DNA of 64,000 nucleotides from Struthio camelus (lineage: Eukaryota; Chordata; Aves; Struthioniformes; Struthionidae), in contig NC_090952.1 of NCBI RefSeq assembly GCF_040807025.1, positions 16,489,068 through 16,553,067 of the forward strand, in the 5' to 3' direction. Both the position numbers and the translations under genes were made by a program. Of this stretch, positions 15,301-27,799 are shown piece by piece. The first letter of the stretch is position 1; each line of letters begins with the position of its first letter. The notes under the pieces are model-generated. The model saw nothing but the letters and a program-made list of their open reading frames with translations. It searched no databases and was not told the DNA's origin.

Positions 15301-18079
15301 TTATTCATAAGAAGGAATTCTAAAGTATGAACCTAAACTTTGCACTTTAACCAGGCTCTTGTGCCACAGCCAGAATCACATGAAGTAGGGGACAGCTTTG
15401 GAGGAGTAAGTCTGTGGAGCTGCCCACAAGCAGTACAGTTGTGGTTTGGTGACACGGCTGAGCCAAACTAAGAGCTAGCTGCTGCCAAAAGGGTCATAGT
15501 CTTGCTGATTCCCTTGCACTGCCACTGGCACTCATCTGAAAACAGGAAACTGGTTCAGACAGCTAGCCAGGCAAAAAATTGCAGAAAGGTACTCACAAAT
15601 GCTACAGCAACAAGATCCATTGAAGCACTGAATTCATGATAGCGAGCTCACAGCAAAGGGGAGCAGGGCAGAGAGCAACCTGAGCCTGCAGAGGTCAATC
15701 CAGAATGGTGCCCGTGTGGGTTTGCAGAGGCCCTCATACATCTCTGAAAGTTATGGATCTCACATGGAATTTCTTCCCTCTCTGCTTCTGTAAATGTTAC
15801 TTTCAGAGCAAGGTTTTATTTGTCTGACAGTGACATTCTATGGGTTAGACAAAGTCTAAGGATAAATGATTTATGTGATGATTTGGTCTACACCATGTCT
15901 GCTCATTGTGATACCTCCTGTACCATCTTTGGCTGAAATTCAATGAATAGATTGAAATATTTTTCTTTTTTAAGTGTGGAAGGAGCCATTTTGTTACTCT
16001 ACCTGACTTGTAATATTTCATCCATTTTCAGTCACGTCAGGGAATGTCACTCGTCTATGTGAATCTGGCCAGTGATTCAGGATTTTGGAGCACCTCCTGT
16101 GAGTATGCCATGATAAAAATAGCCTGAAACAGTGGTACAAGATAATCCTCTCAAGACTTAGCAAGGACATTTCTGGGGAAGCGCCCAGAGTGTAAGCTCA
16201 TGGATTTTGTGGATATGGGGACAGGCAAACCCTTACTATCCTACAGTGTTTTGTCTCCATGTTTTGTCTCCTAGTTTCCTTTCCTAAGGGAGCTGCACTG
16301 CTCCAGTTACTGTCTGTGTTGGCACCTACCCCTCCTGACTCAAGTAGCATAGATGCAAGCACTTGCATCCAGCACTCAAAGGTTACTGACCAAAATATCA
16401 TCCCCACTGACAACACATCAAAGAGCCCTGCCAACTGGAAATTCCAATATAGGCAGCACTGAAAGATCAGGAAAATTAGTGGATGTCACAAAGGCAGCAT
16501 CTCTTGTGCACCACATCCGTTTTCTCTTCACTATCAAGGGCGGGGAGGGGGGTGTCTGTTCACTCGGACCACTTCTACCCCTCAAAAGACGAGAGAACAA
16601 CTGGGATATTGGCAGCTTCCTTTTAAGGTGGTGGAGTTTAGCTCAGCTACACATAGCAATAGATAAAGTAATGAGAACAGCATTCAGGGCTCTTCTACCT
16701 GTGCAGGAATAACCAAGTATGTACAACAGCAAAGCAGTAGATCTTTATTTTTATTCCACATGCTTCCAATGGGAAATACTCACTTCTAACTGCTAAAAGC
16801 TGTGCACTGGCTTCTTAGGCCTTTGGCCATACTCTCTCCGGAATACTAAATTAAATTAGTAAAAATTTGGAGCATGCTTGGAGTAACCCCACAAATTATT
16901 CACAGTCCTGTGTAAATGTGTGCGCACACAGAGTTACCCTATTGCTATTATTGTAGAAACCATTGTTCTTTATAGTCGCACCTTAATGAAATTCCATGTG
17001 GAATTTCACAGATATTTCCATGATCGAATACAGAAGGAAACTTTGAGGCTGATATTTAAAGGTACTGAATATATTTAGCTCTGCTAGATTTCAGCTGGAG
17101 ATATACTTGCTCAGTACCAGTGAATCTCCTCATTGATATGAAAAAAGGGAAACCATCTTCATGTGCAAGTGTTCATATCTGTTTCTTTTCATACCTCAGG
17201 ACCACACTGATGCATAATTCCCATTGAGGGCACTGGGAACTTTCCGTACCAAGTGAGATACTAAAATCATTTTAGCAACAGTCAGTGACTAAAGACTAAT
17301 CCCTGCTAAGGAAAGAAAACAGAAGAGGGGAAAAGCCCAGAAGAATGCCAAAATATTTACAAATCTATTTGCTATAATGTCTGTTTTAAATCTAGTTGTA
17401 TAAAATCAGACTTGATGTTAATAATATTGTTTTAACGTAATTTGCCTTAAAATGCTCATCATATCCCATGCTGTCTCATTCACATTCACCTAGATTCGCC
17501 TGTGATTAACAACTGATTTCAGGGTTAGCTGGGTGTGGAAGTTAGTCATACAATTTAGACTGCGTAACCTGTGACTCTGTGTTACAGAAAATCATAAATA
17601 ACAACCAGCTTATACATATTCTTTGTGCTTTGAGTTCATCTAAGTCCTTATATAAACACACAGAGGAAGAGAGAGTAAGAAAAGGACTCCGGACAGGAGA
17701 TGCACTCCAGACAGGAGAACTTTAGTGTAGAAAGGATTGAATACAGCCATATATTGTATTTGTTTATGCTGTTTAGAGGAACATAACTTCTGTGCTTCAC
17801 TATTTTTCCTTAAACGTGCGTATCAAACTTCAAGCGCAGGCTGTAATAAATGCAAACAAACGTATTCATTCACCCTTTTCTCTCCTGTTCACTCCTCTGC
17901 ATGCTCTCGTCACTCTCAAAAATGAGAAATGCACGTTTCTAAGTGAGGGGATGAGGGGGCACAGGGACTGAGCTTTTTCTATGCAACCCTTGCTTTTTCA
18001 CGATTCATTAAGCCCTTTCTCCCTCGCGTGTAATTGGACCCCTCTCATTTACATGCATGAGGGACGCATTAATTCTGAG

Positions 18080-18345
18080 AGAGGTACTGCGGCCCGAAAA
18101 CCAACAGAGATGGCCCTTGAGCCAGGGTGCTAGAGGCGCAGGGAAGCTCGGAGAGAGCAGCCCGCGGGACTGCATCGTGCCTCCAGAGCCCAGGTCGGCT
18201 GGGCAAGCAGCAAGGCGCAGCCAGGGCCCTGCCCGGCTCACGGTGGTCTGCGCGGCCCGGCTGTGCGGGTGGGTTTATCTGCCGCTCAGAGCGCGCTGGG
18301 CTGCCTGGCCTCACCCCGGGGCCATCGTTCGCTTTTGAACCAATC
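18080..18345. promoter_or_regulatory. CpG-rich patch, likely promoter
   Basis: A roughly 265-bp segment is abruptly rich in CpG (repeated GCGC, CCCGCGGG, GCGGCCCG words) inside AT-rich DNA. It sits about 240 bp upstream of a signal-peptide-encoding exon and 150 bp upstream of a TATA-like TTTAAATA at 18494-18501. Together these look like a promoter driving a plus-strand transcript. A small CpG island without a gene cannot be excluded. Confidence 0.45.
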
Positions 18346-18493
18346 TTTGCAGATCATCTCAGCTCCCCAGAGAAGGGCTGAGGTGGCGAACAGCTCAACT
18401 GCCTGGGATCCTCTGCTCACTGGATTTTGGCAGCTGGTTAATTAATTAGTTAGTGCTGATAGAGAATTTAGTGCTACTGTGCAGCCTCCAGGG

Positions 18494-18501
18494 TTTAAAT
18501 A
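18494..18501 (+). promoter_or_regulatory. TATA-like box
   Basis: TTTAAATA lies 124 bp upstream of the ATG at 18618 and 88 bp upstream of a good splice acceptor. If used, transcription would begin near 18525-18530. The motif is common in AT-rich DNA, so only its position beside a CpG patch and a signal-peptide exon makes it notable. Confidence 0.3.
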
Positions 18502-18581
18502 CAGGCCCACTTAGGCTGAGCTGGCCATTTTAGGGAGGAAAGAGGGAAGACACCCTGTTTCTCTCTTTCCCTGTGCTGCAG

Positions 18582-18677
18582 AAAATAAGTCTTGTTGGGC
18601 CTTTTCCTTACGAGATAATGTCAGGTGTAATAGTTTTACTTCTCCTCTTCATGGTGGAGAAAGTGTCCAGCCAGAAG
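18582..18677 (+). CDS. Candidate signal-peptide exon of unidentified gene (partial)
   Basis: An exon-like segment is bounded by a strong acceptor (long C/T tract ending TGCTGCAG at 18581) and a donor (CAGAAG then GTGAAA at 18678). The ATG at 18618 opens 20 codons, phase 0 at the donor. They read M-S-G-V-I-V, four Leu, F-M-V-E-K-V-S-S-Q-K: a short n-region, a strongly hydrophobic core and a polar end, as in a secretory signal peptide. The first 36 nt would be 5' UTR. Exons carrying the UTR tail plus signal peptide are common in genes for secreted proteins and receptors. I do not recognise the gene and found no following phase-0 exon in the window. It may instead be the first exon if the TATA-like box at 18494 is used. 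A chance hydrophobic frame remains possible. Confidence 0.35.
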
Positions 18678-20434
18678 GTGAAATATTTTAGTTGGCTTTT
18701 TACCAAGTTAAATATTCACTTGGAGAACTGCATCCCACGAACAGTAGAAACTGCTCCTCACTTTCTTTACACAGGCTTTGTTACTCAGCTCTTGAAGTTG
18801 TTGGGCCAATGTTGAGCTATATTAAATAAAGCTCTGGTATTGCCGCCCACTAGCAACTCCTGATTTCAACCAGCAAGATTAAATTATAATCAAGCTCATT
18901 ATAAGCTAGATACTGAATAACAAATTTTGTTTTTTAAGCTGTGGCTTTAACTGTATAATACATATGCCAGATTATCTGCATATGGGTCAGACAAAAACTG
19001 AGGCACTGGTGCATGCCCTGCAGAAGAGCTGGTGCCTCCCTAGGAATACCTGGGGCTGTCCTGCCCCGGCCGCTCTGCGTGCAGCTGCGCTTTCTAGCAC
19101 TCACACATGGGGAAACGAGCAAGAATTATACTTTTTCTGGTACGGAGAATAGTAGGGACATTTGCTGACTGATACTGGGCAAAGTGTAAATAGCTTCACA
19201 TTTCTGGCTGACGTCTTTGTCACAAGAGGATCTGCGGGGCACGCAGCCTTAGCAATTTACTCCGAGAAACAGCAGTTTCCTTTACAGGTCTTACGAGATG
19301 ATATTTCACGGTAGTAACAATTTGGTAATTTTCAAACCTTTAAGAGGAAAGAAAAAAAGACTGTGATATTACCTTATGGTGTAGCACATGGGATTGTGCC
19401 TATTGTTACATGTCAAACCTCACTTTAGAGTTTTTGTTCTTGACAATTTAAATTTTTTTATTTAGTATGAACTGGTTAAGTGCATTTGATGGGAGGAAAA
19501 CATTTTAAAACTATCAATCAGGACTAATATTTGCATGTTGTCGATAGGAAAGTTTTGGAGCCATGAAAGAAAGAATATACATGGACATATTAATGTGTTT
19601 CTTCTAAGCTCTTACGCTGTATGCTCATGCCCATCTTTTAGGTTAACTTCTATTTACAAAGTTGAAAAAAAAAGTGAAATCCCTGCAGAGAGCAGCCAGC
19701 CACAGTTCTGAATTTCAATGCATTATTCTAGATGAGTGCCTTTGATTTTAAACGGTAACGTTGTTGCTTTAATCAGGAGACAATCCTTATATATTAGTTG
19801 TACTTGCCCATAATTGTAAGAGCTAAATGATACACAAAACTGGATACACATCTTTGCAGGCCGATTAATGGGGAGGACTGAAAGCAAAAGTAAACACTAA
19901 CCTTACAAAATAAAAGAAGTTAAAAGATAAGTGTTAAGGACCTTTTTCTTTTTGGAGAATAAAACAAGATTTAGTAGCTTTCCACTTAATTTAAATGAAA
20001 AGAATCGCTACCTTACATATTGCACTGATAATGCAGGGGACAGAGAAAACAAAAAGGTCTTTGTAGCAGTGACACCTCCTATAGTTGTTGTGAAGAAACT
20101 TTTCCCCTTGGTATCTGCTAACTAATTCTAATTAATGCTGCACATTCCTCCACTGAAATCATTTAATGCATAACAAGGGGGGTGAAAAAAAGAGAGAGAG
20201 GGAGAGAAGAAATTCTCAATGCTCGTGATTGCCCTGTTCGAATTATGGCAGTGAAAGCCCGGGCCCCCTAACCTACTGTCTATAAAGCAGAGCTTTGAAA
20301 GGGAACTGCAACCTACAAAAGCTGTCAATCTTCCTTGCCCCGAAAGCCTGGGTTCACATGGATTCAAGTGACAGCCTCCTCCCCCGCACACAATGCATCA
20401 ATCTGTCTCTCCCCGAGCACCCACAGCCCATTGT

Positions 20435-20740
20435 CTGAGCCGCAGGTGCCACGGCAGCACCCAAGGCTGCCGCCCCCCCCGTGTGCCCGCACCCGCACAA
20501 AGGGGCCGGGGAAGCGAGGTGGCGCGCGGTGGCCCATGGTCACATGGGCAGGGTGCCACTGGCGAAGGTGGGTTTTTTTAAGCGACTGTGTATGTTTTTT
20601 CACTTTTTGCTGTGTGTTTCGGCTTCGAGCAGCATCTCGCCCCTCTGCCAACCTGCTCTGCTGCTGGGGCCAGGCTGGCGTGGGGTTTGGTGGCATCTTG
20701 GTTCCTATCATCTTGAAAATATGGCCCCAGCGCTGTGATT
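20435..20740. promoter_or_regulatory. Second small GC/CpG-rich patch
   Basis: A roughly 300-bp GC-rich stretch has several CpG-containing words (GCCGCCCCCCCCG, GGGGCCGGGG, GGTGGCGCGCGG) inside AT-rich DNA. No signal peptide or splice-bounded exon was recognised in it. It could be a regulatory CpG patch for a nearby transcript, or simply a GC-rich fluctuation. Confidence 0.25.
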
Positions 20741-21054
20741 AGAGGGCAGCACTGAACGATGGGGCTTTTTAAAGTATCAGTAAGAACAGAGGAGGCAGTT
20801 GCTCCAGCCTGCCACCGTGCATCTCTGAAGAGCTTTAAACTCTCTTCCCGTTGTTGTAATGGGCAAACAAGCCCCGGGGACATCTCTGTCCAAAATTCTC
20901 TGCTACTGTTTTGCACAGTGGTGTGGAGGGGCATAGAGTCCCAGCTGTCCAGGCACTGAAGGACAGTTCTGGAGGGCCATGTTATTGGTGGTTTGACTGC
21001 CCATTTAATACTAGGCTTTGACTGGCAAAGATCTGAACTATATTTATGTCCCAG

Positions 21055-21130
21055 GTTTTCTGCTGACCTTCAGTAAATTGCTTAACCACTTGATGTCTCA
21101 GTTTCCTCTCTGTAAAATGGAGTGAGGTTT
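21055..21130 (-). repeat. MIR-like SINE remnant (antisense)
   Basis: The plus strand shows the classic reverse-complement MIR text: GACCTTCAGTAAATTGCTTAA, then CTCAGTTTCCTC and TCTGTAAAATGGAG. This is the most conserved part of the MIR core and 3' region. Divergence is moderate and the ends are approximate. Confidence 0.75.
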
Positions 21131-21417
21131 TTCTTCTCTATCCTTTCATCTCCTTACTGATAGACACTTTAAGTTTGGGGATACAGGGTTATTTCTGTGT
21201 GATTGTGCAATGACCCTCACAACAGGACATTTCTGCTGTAATACCAGTAAGTGGTAATGGTAATATAGATGATGATGAAGACTCACATGACATGCTACAT
21301 ACATCATGCTAACACAAAGTGACAAAAATGGCAATGTTTCCTCTTGTCCTGCTTTTCATGTCTGAAAATCTGGAATTTGTTTGTTTGATTGTTTCTCTTT
21401 TTCTGTTAGATTTGCAG

Positions 21418-21536
21418 TATTGAGTTGGTCTAGAAAATCCCGAGGATGACCAAAGAACTTAAGGTGTCAGGAAAGTACACAAGGAAACTGAAAGTGGAGA
21501 AGAGGGAGCTCATCCATTCACATGCCATTAGTAGTG
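21418..21536 (+). CDS. Possible short 5' exon (partial)
   Basis: A 119-bp segment is preceded by a T-rich tract ending in TTTGCAG and followed by an excellent donor (AGTG then GTGAGTAAC). Its ATG at 21446 opens 30 codons ending in phase 1, a basic, Lys-rich peptide (MTKELKVSGKYT...). All three frames contain a stop upstream of this ATG, so it can only be a start-codon exon or a non-coding exon. It cannot follow the 18.6-kb exon as coding sequence, because phase 0 gives TAT TGA. A long non-coding RNA exon or chance are equally possible. No family was recognised. Confidence 0.2.
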
Positions 21537-24500
21537 GTGAGTAACTGGCTATTAATGCTTGTTTTCTCCAACACTTGCTGCACAGATCTATCCTGATCTC
21601 TTTCAGTGAAAGCGCATAGCTTGCTGTTGGGTAAACCGAGGAGCCTTCTAGGCCCTAAAGACAACACTTAATAACCTGGCCTTTTCTAAAGCTAAAATTT
21701 ACATGAAATACACTTCTTTCCACTCCCCTTTATATAGCATAAGATATCAAAAACAAGCAGGCAAACAAATAAAACAGCACAAGCTTGACTTCTCAAAGTT
21801 TCTTTCCAGGTCACTTTAGTTCTGAAATGACACTGTTTGTTCCAGCAAGTCTCCTGTGCTTGTTGCAAGTGACACAGCTATGTTGTTTTGCATGTGCATC
21901 CTACCCTGAAGGCTCTGCCAGACACTGATGACATCCCAGGGCTCCATAGCATGGGTGCTGCTGGCAGCAGAGCTCCTGCAGCATTGAGTCGAGTGCAGAC
22001 TAATTGCTAGAGTATTTTCTTTGCTTTTGGTGAGGGTTTTGCTTCAGCGACTGCAAATTAAAGTGACATGGCAATTCAAGTCAGCATAATGAAATGATGC
22101 TTTTGGTGCTTTGATCTTGCTCCTTAGATAGATAACTCCTAGGGGAAAAAAAAAAAAAAAGGAATTGCTGACTAATTTGATACTAAGCATTAGTTGGAGA
22201 TCAGAAATGCCAAAGCGCAGAGCATGCTTGTAGATGTGATGATAACATCTCTAGGTGAAGACAGGTAAAAAATGTCCAGTTCTTCAAAGGCAGCTAAGCA
22301 TGTTCCACTTTGCTACAAAGAGCAACTTTCGTTTCAGATGGATGTTTTAAAAACACCACCAGGAGTTGGGACTCACAGAAACACCATTGCAGCACTGTCC
22401 AACCCAGCCAGGTAACCCTGTTTGGCAGAACTGTTTATTCTGAGCTAATTTAAAGAAAAATCACAGATGTAGGATGCTGACTCTGTTGCAGTGAAGCAAG
22501 AAGTTGAGTGTCTGAACAGAAACAGAGGTTCACTGTTGCTAATTTTCTCTCGGTTTGGGCTGACAAAGTGTCTGCAGACAGATTTTGAGCCTCCTAACAA
22601 AATATATGACAAAAGCAAGTTCAAAGTGGCATTATCTTAAATCAGCATTTCCTCACAGCATGTGATCAAACAATCATGTTGTCTGATACTTCTGGTTTTC
22701 CTTACTTTCCTTCATGACTAGATAAAATGAACAGATTATTCAGTATATCAGACCATATAAAAGCTCAGCTATCTCAAGCAGAGCTTTTTTTCTACAACAG
22801 GTTCCCACTGATGTCAATAGTAAAAATTTTCTAATTTCAAGCGTAGGATCAAGTCATTAAACTGAAGTCTTACTGAAAGTCCCGCCTTCTCTTTTGGGAA
22901 TGCTGCTGTCAATTAGCAGGTTTTGTTTCCTTCTCAGGGCCAAGTCAGTTCTAAAGTATCTCGAAGAGTCAGTGTTTAATATACTTCATTTAGGACAGGG
23001 CCCAGCCGTTACTGGGACAGGGCAATAGCGCAAAACAAAAATTATGTGGGCAGCATTGTGCTTTGCTTTCCTTCTTGCCCTTAGTCTTAGCTTTGAAATT
23101 CACATGCCTACATGTGATATTAATGGAACTTACAGGAGATGTTTCCCTGAAGTCAGCATTTCACCCAAGTTTTGAGAGAATCATGCTTGTGACTTGAGCA
23201 GGCTCTCAGCTGGGCAATCTGAAAGTAATCGCATGTGCTTGACCTGATTACCTGTGCATGAAGTCATGATCTGGCACCCCTGGCTGAACAGTGGTCTGAA
23301 TCATGTTCTCCTGAATTCAAACAGTTTAGGAGAAGTTTAAATCTGTTAGGCACAGGAAGAGGTAGTTTGACCATGATTCCTCTCATTGAAGGTGGTTGCT
23401 ATCATTGAACAACAAAAAAATAAAGCTAGGATAGCTCTTCAAAGAAGCTATCTGCTTCTCTTATGTACGCAAACTCCTTAAAGCACACAAGTGATTTGAT
23501 AGAAATACTTATGGTTAAAAGTAAAAAGACAGCAGCCTGGAAGTTAACATGAGCTTAACTCATCCAAAATACAGTTGGCAGTAAGGAAAATGGAATTGAA
23601 CTATGGAAGTGATTCATTAGCCATATATTCAGTTGCAGCAGTGTTGCAGACAGTTATGCTGGGCCTTAATTGCTTCTGTTAACATCACATTCTAGAGCTC
23701 ATTAGTGATCAACAATGTGTATTAATATCATTCAGACAAGAACTAAAGATTAAGGTGGAAATCCATTTGCTGTGATGGCCATTAGTCAATTCAGAGCTGT
23801 TGAATGATGCTTGAGAATCTAATATGAAGTGGGAGAGTCAATATTTCATCAGGCAGATTCTCTCATCTTACTGTGAAAAGTTCTTTGTCTATGAAAAAGT
23901 TACTTAATTAAAAATGCACCCTTGAAAAGGACACATTTTAGGTACTGCACTGTTGGTCTCCTGAACATTTTAAATTATAAACAGTGGATAGGACCAATAC
24001 TGAGTCTGACAGAAGCACTTCCATTTTAGGAGAACTGTGGTGCTTGCCACAATGGTAAGTTTGGCCCAATGTTTGCAATTTAACTGTTTTCAAATGTAGA
24101 GGGTTCCTAGCTTCAGTTTCATTTTCTGGCTGCGCGCAGATCACCTGCTTTTATGTAAGCATAAATATGTAAGCATATGTTGGGATTTTTCCAGATGTGT
24201 CTGACTGACAGTGCAATTTGTTACTCCTTGTTCTTAATTCATAGCAATGAGATCCCACGAATGGCTAAGCATCGGATGTATGAACACGAAATGTGCCAGT
24301 AACACAAAAAATGTTATTCACAGTTGGAAGTAGCAGTAGAGTAAGTTCACCTTTCTACCATTTCTACCATTTTGATACCATCTCTTCTCCCCTGTCTGCC
24401 TGTGTGCCAACAAATGAGGTCCATTTCCACTTATGACTTTGGCTTGAATGTCTTTTTCTTTAGGATGTAGAAGACCTGCATCCTGGAAATCTATGTGAGC

Positions 24501-25559
24501 TGAGGAACAAACATGGTATGAGCAAAACAAAGACACAGGCAGCAGCTTGGGACGTGCAATGTGGCTCCTGTTGTCAGGTCTGAAAAGAGAAGTCACCTTC
24601 TTCATCTTTCCAGTGTTTGTTATCCCTATTGAAAATTACTTATTATTAGCCCTGAGTAGAAATTCTCTCCATCTCCCACAATATCCAAGGAAAGTGAGTC
24701 AACAGCGGTAGCTGTGCAGTGAACAAAAAGCAGTGCCTCTCAGATAGGGGTGACTCCATCCAGAAAAGGAAGTGTGGCCAAAGCAAGGTATAGACTTCAG
24801 ATGGTTGTATTTCCTTGCTTGAAACATGAAGTTTAGCAAAGCTTAATAGCCACCGATGCCAAAGAGAGGAATTTTGTTTCCCAAAATGCCAGTTCCTAGA
24901 GAAGGGGGAACACAAATACAACAAAATGCATTTGGTAGTTGCTTGAAGTATATTATTGCTTCAGGTCAAGCAGACATTTCACTACAGCAAATGGGGGCAT
25001 ATGAATTTGAGCCTGGTTTGGCTTTGCTGTGCTTCTTAACTCTACTGACCTCCTATGAATTTTGTGGTATCCATTGCAGAAGGTATGCAAAGACATGTGC
25101 AAAAAAAAGAGCTGACAGTGCTGTTAGTGCATTAGCTGTTTTAAGTTTGTAATCAATGGAGCATTGTCATGTGTAGATGCCATTTGAGTAACATGTAGGG
25201 CCTGATCTGCCCTCTGTTGAAGTCCCTGGGAGTCTAAAAGATGCTTAATTAGCTGTTTGAACAGAGTAAATACATTTAAAGAAGTTTCTACTTTTTGTTT
25301 TGGTTTTACTTTTCATTTGCTTTGTTTCTTTGTGCAGAGGTGTTGTTCAAGGATTATTGATATATTCTGGCATGTACCAGCACAGCTGGCAGCCCAGCAG
25401 CAGTGTTGTCAAAGGGTGGAAGGCTGCTCATGGGCAAAAGTGCCTGGGCTTGTCATACAGAAATGCCTGCACATGGGCTATCAGAAGAGTGCTATGTCAA
25501 AGCTGTAATATTTTAGTTAAAAGAAATGAAAAATTAAAAGAAAATTCAAAGTAAAGGGA

Positions 25560-26035
25560 GAGAGTTGGGTCTTGGATATACGAGTGGGGGTCCAGTTCTG
25601 GTGTACAGATTTCTAGGAGGAAGCGGAACACAAAAGAGTTCAAAGGAACTTGATTCAGAAACATTAAAAAAAAAAAAAAGTTAGTATAAAATTTGAGGAA
25701 CTCTCTGTTCAGTTTATTAGAAAAAATAGTAAAGATGTAGTCTAACTATTTACTTACTTAAAAAATAAGAGTTTTGTAAAGGAGGGCTTTCTATTTATGT
25801 TGACAAAAGATTTAAAAAGATTTAGTGGCTAGAAGCAGAAATTTGCTACCTTTAGTGAAGGTGCCGTTTCTGAGCAACAAGATGATCGTACATTGCAAGA
25901 ACTTGCTTAGGTGAGCTGACAGAGTATCATTGTTGCGAATCCATCTCCAAGATATATTTTACTCAATTTCTGAGAAAAATCTTGTGGCCTGTTTGTGGAG
26001 GAGGTTAGACTAGATGACCATAATGTTTTACATCA
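25560..26035 (+). repeat. Ancient CR1 3' end
   Basis: A heavily diverged CR1 in sense orientation. The 5' part contains GGGTCCAGTTCTGG and GGAACTCTCTGTTCAGTTTAT. The 3' part ends with GGAGGTTAGACTAGATGACC followed by ATAATG. The ATAATG variant, rather than TCTCCAGAGG, resembles older CR1 lineages also seen in turtles and crocodilians. It carries a 13-A run and several small indels, consistent with great age. Ends are approximate. Confidence 0.6.
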
Positions 26036-27799
26036 TAGCTTTCAGAATCCAAATTTCTATGAAGCTTGGGAAAGTGCTAGAAAATTAGCTAGGTGTGATT
26101 TTTCTGGACAAGTTTCTCAGATGAATTGTATGTCCCTCATGACACAAACCCTGGGTTCTCCTACATTTTTTGGTTGCAATATTTGATGTGCTTCATATTA
26201 AGAAATTACTCCAGCCCAGACCTGAGGAGGTCAGCATAAGGATTTAGTGTTATCACAGATCACCTCTTTCTGATGCTGAATGATTGCAGCAATGTTAGTG
26301 ATGATAACGTCACCAACGTCATTGGTAATGGCAAGACAGTGATCCCATGTTTAGCTCCATTTTTTATTTATTCTCTAGTGCATTCTTTTCTTTTTCTTTC
26401 CGGAATAATTCAGAGGGCATTCCAGTTTATGGAAGGCAGCACAGCCTTTATTTCTCTCGGCTGAGAGTTGGATCCAGTTTAAGGCTGCCCGCTGTATCTG
26501 GTCAGGAAAGGGAACATTTGACTGGTTTCTTGTCTACAGTGATGTATGTACACAGTGACCAGGTTTCTTATATTTGTAGAAGGGGAGCGCCATCTGCCGC
26601 AGGTAGGAAACTGAACAAGATGCTTCTGGGGAAGGCAGGAACTTTCCCCTAACATTTTAAATTAACCTCCCTTTCATATTTTTTGAGCTGCTCAACTCAA
26701 AGCTAGAGCCCTGTTAATGACCTCCTTAGCTGTCGCTGATGTCCGTGTTGCCACAGGGGAAGAAACATTGAATAATGGTCACAAAGTGCACAGCAGCTGC
26801 AAAACATGGTTTTCCCTCAAAACCAGTCCCAGCAGTGGACTGAGGGAACTAGCATAAATCAGGGCAAGGTCTGAGTGAACACTCTGGGATTAGCATTTTG
26901 AATGATCCTGGCTCGCTCACCTGCTGGTGCATGCTGCAAAGGGTTGGAGTGACGCCAAATCCTCACAGACAGACAGGCATCTAAAACCAATGTGTTTCGA
27001 TAGTCTAAGCTGTGGCCTTGATTTCTGTTGCTGTGAAATTGGGTCTTTTCTCATTATGCCTAGGTAGGAACGCACTTGCTCCCGCAAGGCTAGGAACCAG
27101 CTCCCTCTTGTGCTCTCTGTTGCTTCTTGCAATTGCTATCCCTGAGTGCTTCTAAACCCCACAGCTGCCAAGGATCAGAGCCTGCAGTTTGCATTAACTG
27201 TGCCGTGGGCTTTTTCTGTAGCCCTGATAGCACAGATGGAGGTCTAATGCCTGGAGCAGGCAGTCCTTAGCTGGCAGGGTTAATACAGCCTGTCCAGGAA
27301 AAGGAATTCACTAGGCATAAGCCCTCTTCTGCTTGAATTTTTCATATAAGAAGACAGGTTTATGGTTTTTTTTAAGATTAGGCAGACCTCTATTTATGCC
27401 ATAGGTAACAGTTAAAGCCAGAGAAAGTCAAACAGCCCCAAAGTAAAATTCTCAATGCTTTCTTTACTGTACAAACTCAATTAAACTTTACAAGGAGACT
27501 GAAACTTTTTAGATGTCTATAATACTGACATTGTTCACAATAGCATGATCTAAAATGAGTACCGCAGATACAGTTCAGGTGTTTTGTATCCAAAACCTTT
27601 AGTCAATTGTTTCAAGCAGCTAGAGAGCAATTTATCTCCACTACAAACCGGAACAAAATCATGACTTATGCCAACTGCTGATACGAATTTTCTGTTTTAA
27701 AAGGTGAATGGCAAGAACTCTCTGTCAAAAATGTCTTGTCTCAGAGTCAGAGACCTCTCAAAAGTATCTAATCTTGCAGACCAATGTGATCAACAACTG

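Larger units (their letters stand above)
1..18079. other. AT-rich non-coding DNA
   Basis: No convincing exon is visible in this stretch. Open frames are short, overlap on both strands, and lack domain-like composition or well-placed splice signals. The DNA is AT-rich, with many homopolymer A/T runs and TAATTA-type words typical of bird intergenic or long-intron sequence. The repeats recognised inside it (C/A tract, MIR, TTTC microsatellite) are listed separately. Diverged elements or conserved non-coding sequences could be present and would only be seen by alignment. Confidence 0.6.
18678..25559. other. Mostly non-coding DNA
   Basis: AT-rich sequence without convincing coding exons, apart from the possible exon at 21418-21536. 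If the signal-peptide exon at 18.6 kb is real, this stretch is its first long intron. A GC-rich patch and a MIR inside it are listed separately. An exon-like frame after a good acceptor at 25337 ends in a stop at 25508 with no family resemblance. Confidence 0.5.

Noticed and set aside
25338-25508. Frame after a strong acceptor (TTTGTGCAG)
   Set aside because: It ends in a stop without a nearby poly(A) signal and shows no recognisable protein. A strong pyrimidine tract is common in this T-rich DNA.
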